Below, piece by piece: positions 5,397 through 6,015 of a DNA stretch of 6,015 nt (within the stretch, counting starts at the first letter, position 1; the number at the start of each line of letters is the position of its first letter). The position numbers and the translations under genes were made by a program. Source of the stretch: Lentisphaerota bacterium (GTDB taxonomy: Bacteria; Verrucomicrobiota; Lentisphaeria; Oligosphaerales; Oligosphaeraceae); assembly GCA_012799755.1 (NCBI GenBank), contig JAAZKQ010000560.1, positions 1-6,015 of the forward strand, read 5' to 3'. A model generated the notes under the pieces. It made no database searches, had not been told where the DNA came from, and was given only the letters and a program-made list of their open reading frames with translations.

Positions 5397-6015
5397 TTAC
5401 GGATGGAAGACTTGCAGTTCGCAGGCGGCTTCGGCGGGGACGTACAATGCCTTGCCGTCGCTTTGCCGGAAACGGCTGCGGCCGTAGTCGCGCAGTCTAT
5501 CAACACCGATGGCGAGACTATCGGCGGGGGCCGTGATATCCAGGGTGAAATGCGCCAGGCCGTGTTCATCAACGGCCAGTTGCGGCAGCTCGACTTCCAG
5601 CCAGGTGAGGAAGCGGTCCTTCCGCAGACCCTTTGGGCTGACTTGCTGCTGTTGGCCGGCGTGGCTGAGGACGCAGTGCCACGCTGTATTGGGTGCGCTG
5701 ACGATGGGCAAGCGCCAAGCGATGCGCGTGTCGGGCGCCAAGCTGTGCAACGAGGCCGGCAGGACCAGGCTTTTCTCCAGACGCAGGCCGCCTTCGGGTA
5801 CGCCCAGGCTGCTGAGGCCGCCGACACTGAGGGGGCCGTGATCGTAGAGCAGCGTGGTATCCGGAAACTCCACCAGCAGGCCGTTGGGGCGGAAGCGCCG
5901 CATGAAAGCCGGCTCGACGCTGCTTTGCCAAAAGCTGAAGGCGCCGCAGGACAGAAAGAGGGCGATGACGACCTTGAGGGCAAAGGCAAGAATCTGCTGC
6001 CGGCGGCTGTCGCCG
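5397..6015 (-). CDS. Unrecognised protein with N-terminal membrane segment, 5' end cut by the window
   Basis: The reading frame is open from the window edge to a TAA at 5397-5399, 205 codons plus the stop, and continues beyond the edge. An internal ATG at 5903 exists, but the frame upstream encodes a typical membrane segment (ILAFALKVVIALFLSCGAF, roughly 5930-5993) preceded by basic residues, so the true start is further upstream. The topology suggested is a short cytoplasmic N-terminus, one hydrophobic segment and then an external domain. That domain is rich in beta-type alternation, with proline, leucine and valine, and contains an acidic-hydrophobic run, LTWLEVELPQLAV. I do not recognise a family or active-site motif. 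Codon usage appears more GC-rich than in the operon (many CTG and GCC codons). It is transcribed in the same direction but is separated from the operon by a promoter and repeats, so it is probably an independent unit. The frame overlapping it at 5330-5989 gives a low-complexity, Ser/Arg/Ala-rich product and is not preferred. Confidence 0.65.
   Translation of the reverse strand, partial: GDSRRQQILAFALKVVIALFLSCGAFSFWQSSVEPAFMRRFRPNGLLVEFPDTTLLYDHGPLSVGGLSSLGVPEGGLRLEKSLVLPASLHSLAPDTRIAWRLPIVSAPNTAWHCVLSHAGQQQQVSPKGLRKDRFLTWLEVELPQLAVDEHGLAHFTLDITAPADSLAIGVDRLRDYGRSRFRQSDGKALYVPAEAACELQVFHP

Noticed and set aside
5330..5989. 219-codon minus-strand frame overlapping the right-edge gene
   Set aside because: The product is dominated by Ser, Arg, Ala and Pro, and it runs across the downstream hairpin. 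The other frame gives a balanced protein with a membrane segment.
1..6015. CRISPR array, tRNA or rRNA genes
   Set aside because: I saw no regularly spaced direct repeats with unique spacers, and no tRNA or rRNA signature, on either strand.

Overview
The window is about 6 kb of bacterial DNA. It looks like part of a genome from the Planctomycetota/Verrucomicrobiota/Lentisphaerota group or a similar free-living, sugar-degrading lineage. That guess is low confidence and rests on two things: intergenic repeats of the 'cccagggc...gccctgggctatc' and 'cctgtaagggcg' kind, which I recall from such genomes, and a large cytoplasmic glycoside-hydrolase-like enzyme next to amino-sugar genes. All recognisable genes are on the minus strand, so transcription runs from high to low coordinates.

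Layout in transcription order. At the right edge (5397-6015) is the 3' part of an unrecognised gene with one N-terminal hydrophobic segment. Next comes a repeat block (about 5163-5340) with several hairpins. Then a compact control region (5065-5150) holds a sigma70-like promoter, a strong ribosome binding site and two evenly spaced copies of TAAGCA-N7-TGCTTTTT, which I propose as operators. It drives a tightly packed operon: an RpiR/MurR-type regulator with a SIS sugar-phosphate domain (4222-5064), a BadF/BadG-type amino-sugar kinase (3285-4232, overlapping the regulator by 11 bp), and NanE, N-acetylmannosamine-6-phosphate 2-epimerase (2612-3292, overlapping the kinase by 8 bp). After a 178-bp gap comes a 666-residue TIM-barrel enzyme of GH42-like architecture (433-2433). 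The left end (1-432) has no gene. It carries a second repeat block (1-228), partly inverted relative to the right one, with an 18-bp perfect hairpin stem.

Working model. The hydrolase-like enzyme, which has no signal peptide, would release an N-acetylated amino sugar from an imported glycoside. The kinase would phosphorylate N-acetylmannosamine (or N-acetylglucosamine). NanE would convert ManNAc-6-P to GlcNAc-6-P for central metabolism. The regulator would sense one of these 6-phosphates through its SIS domain and control its own operon. No sialate lyase (NanA), deacetylase (NagA), deaminase (NagB) or transporter is present in the window, so the pathway is incomplete here. The best candidates for something new are the unassigned hydrolase and the paired operator.
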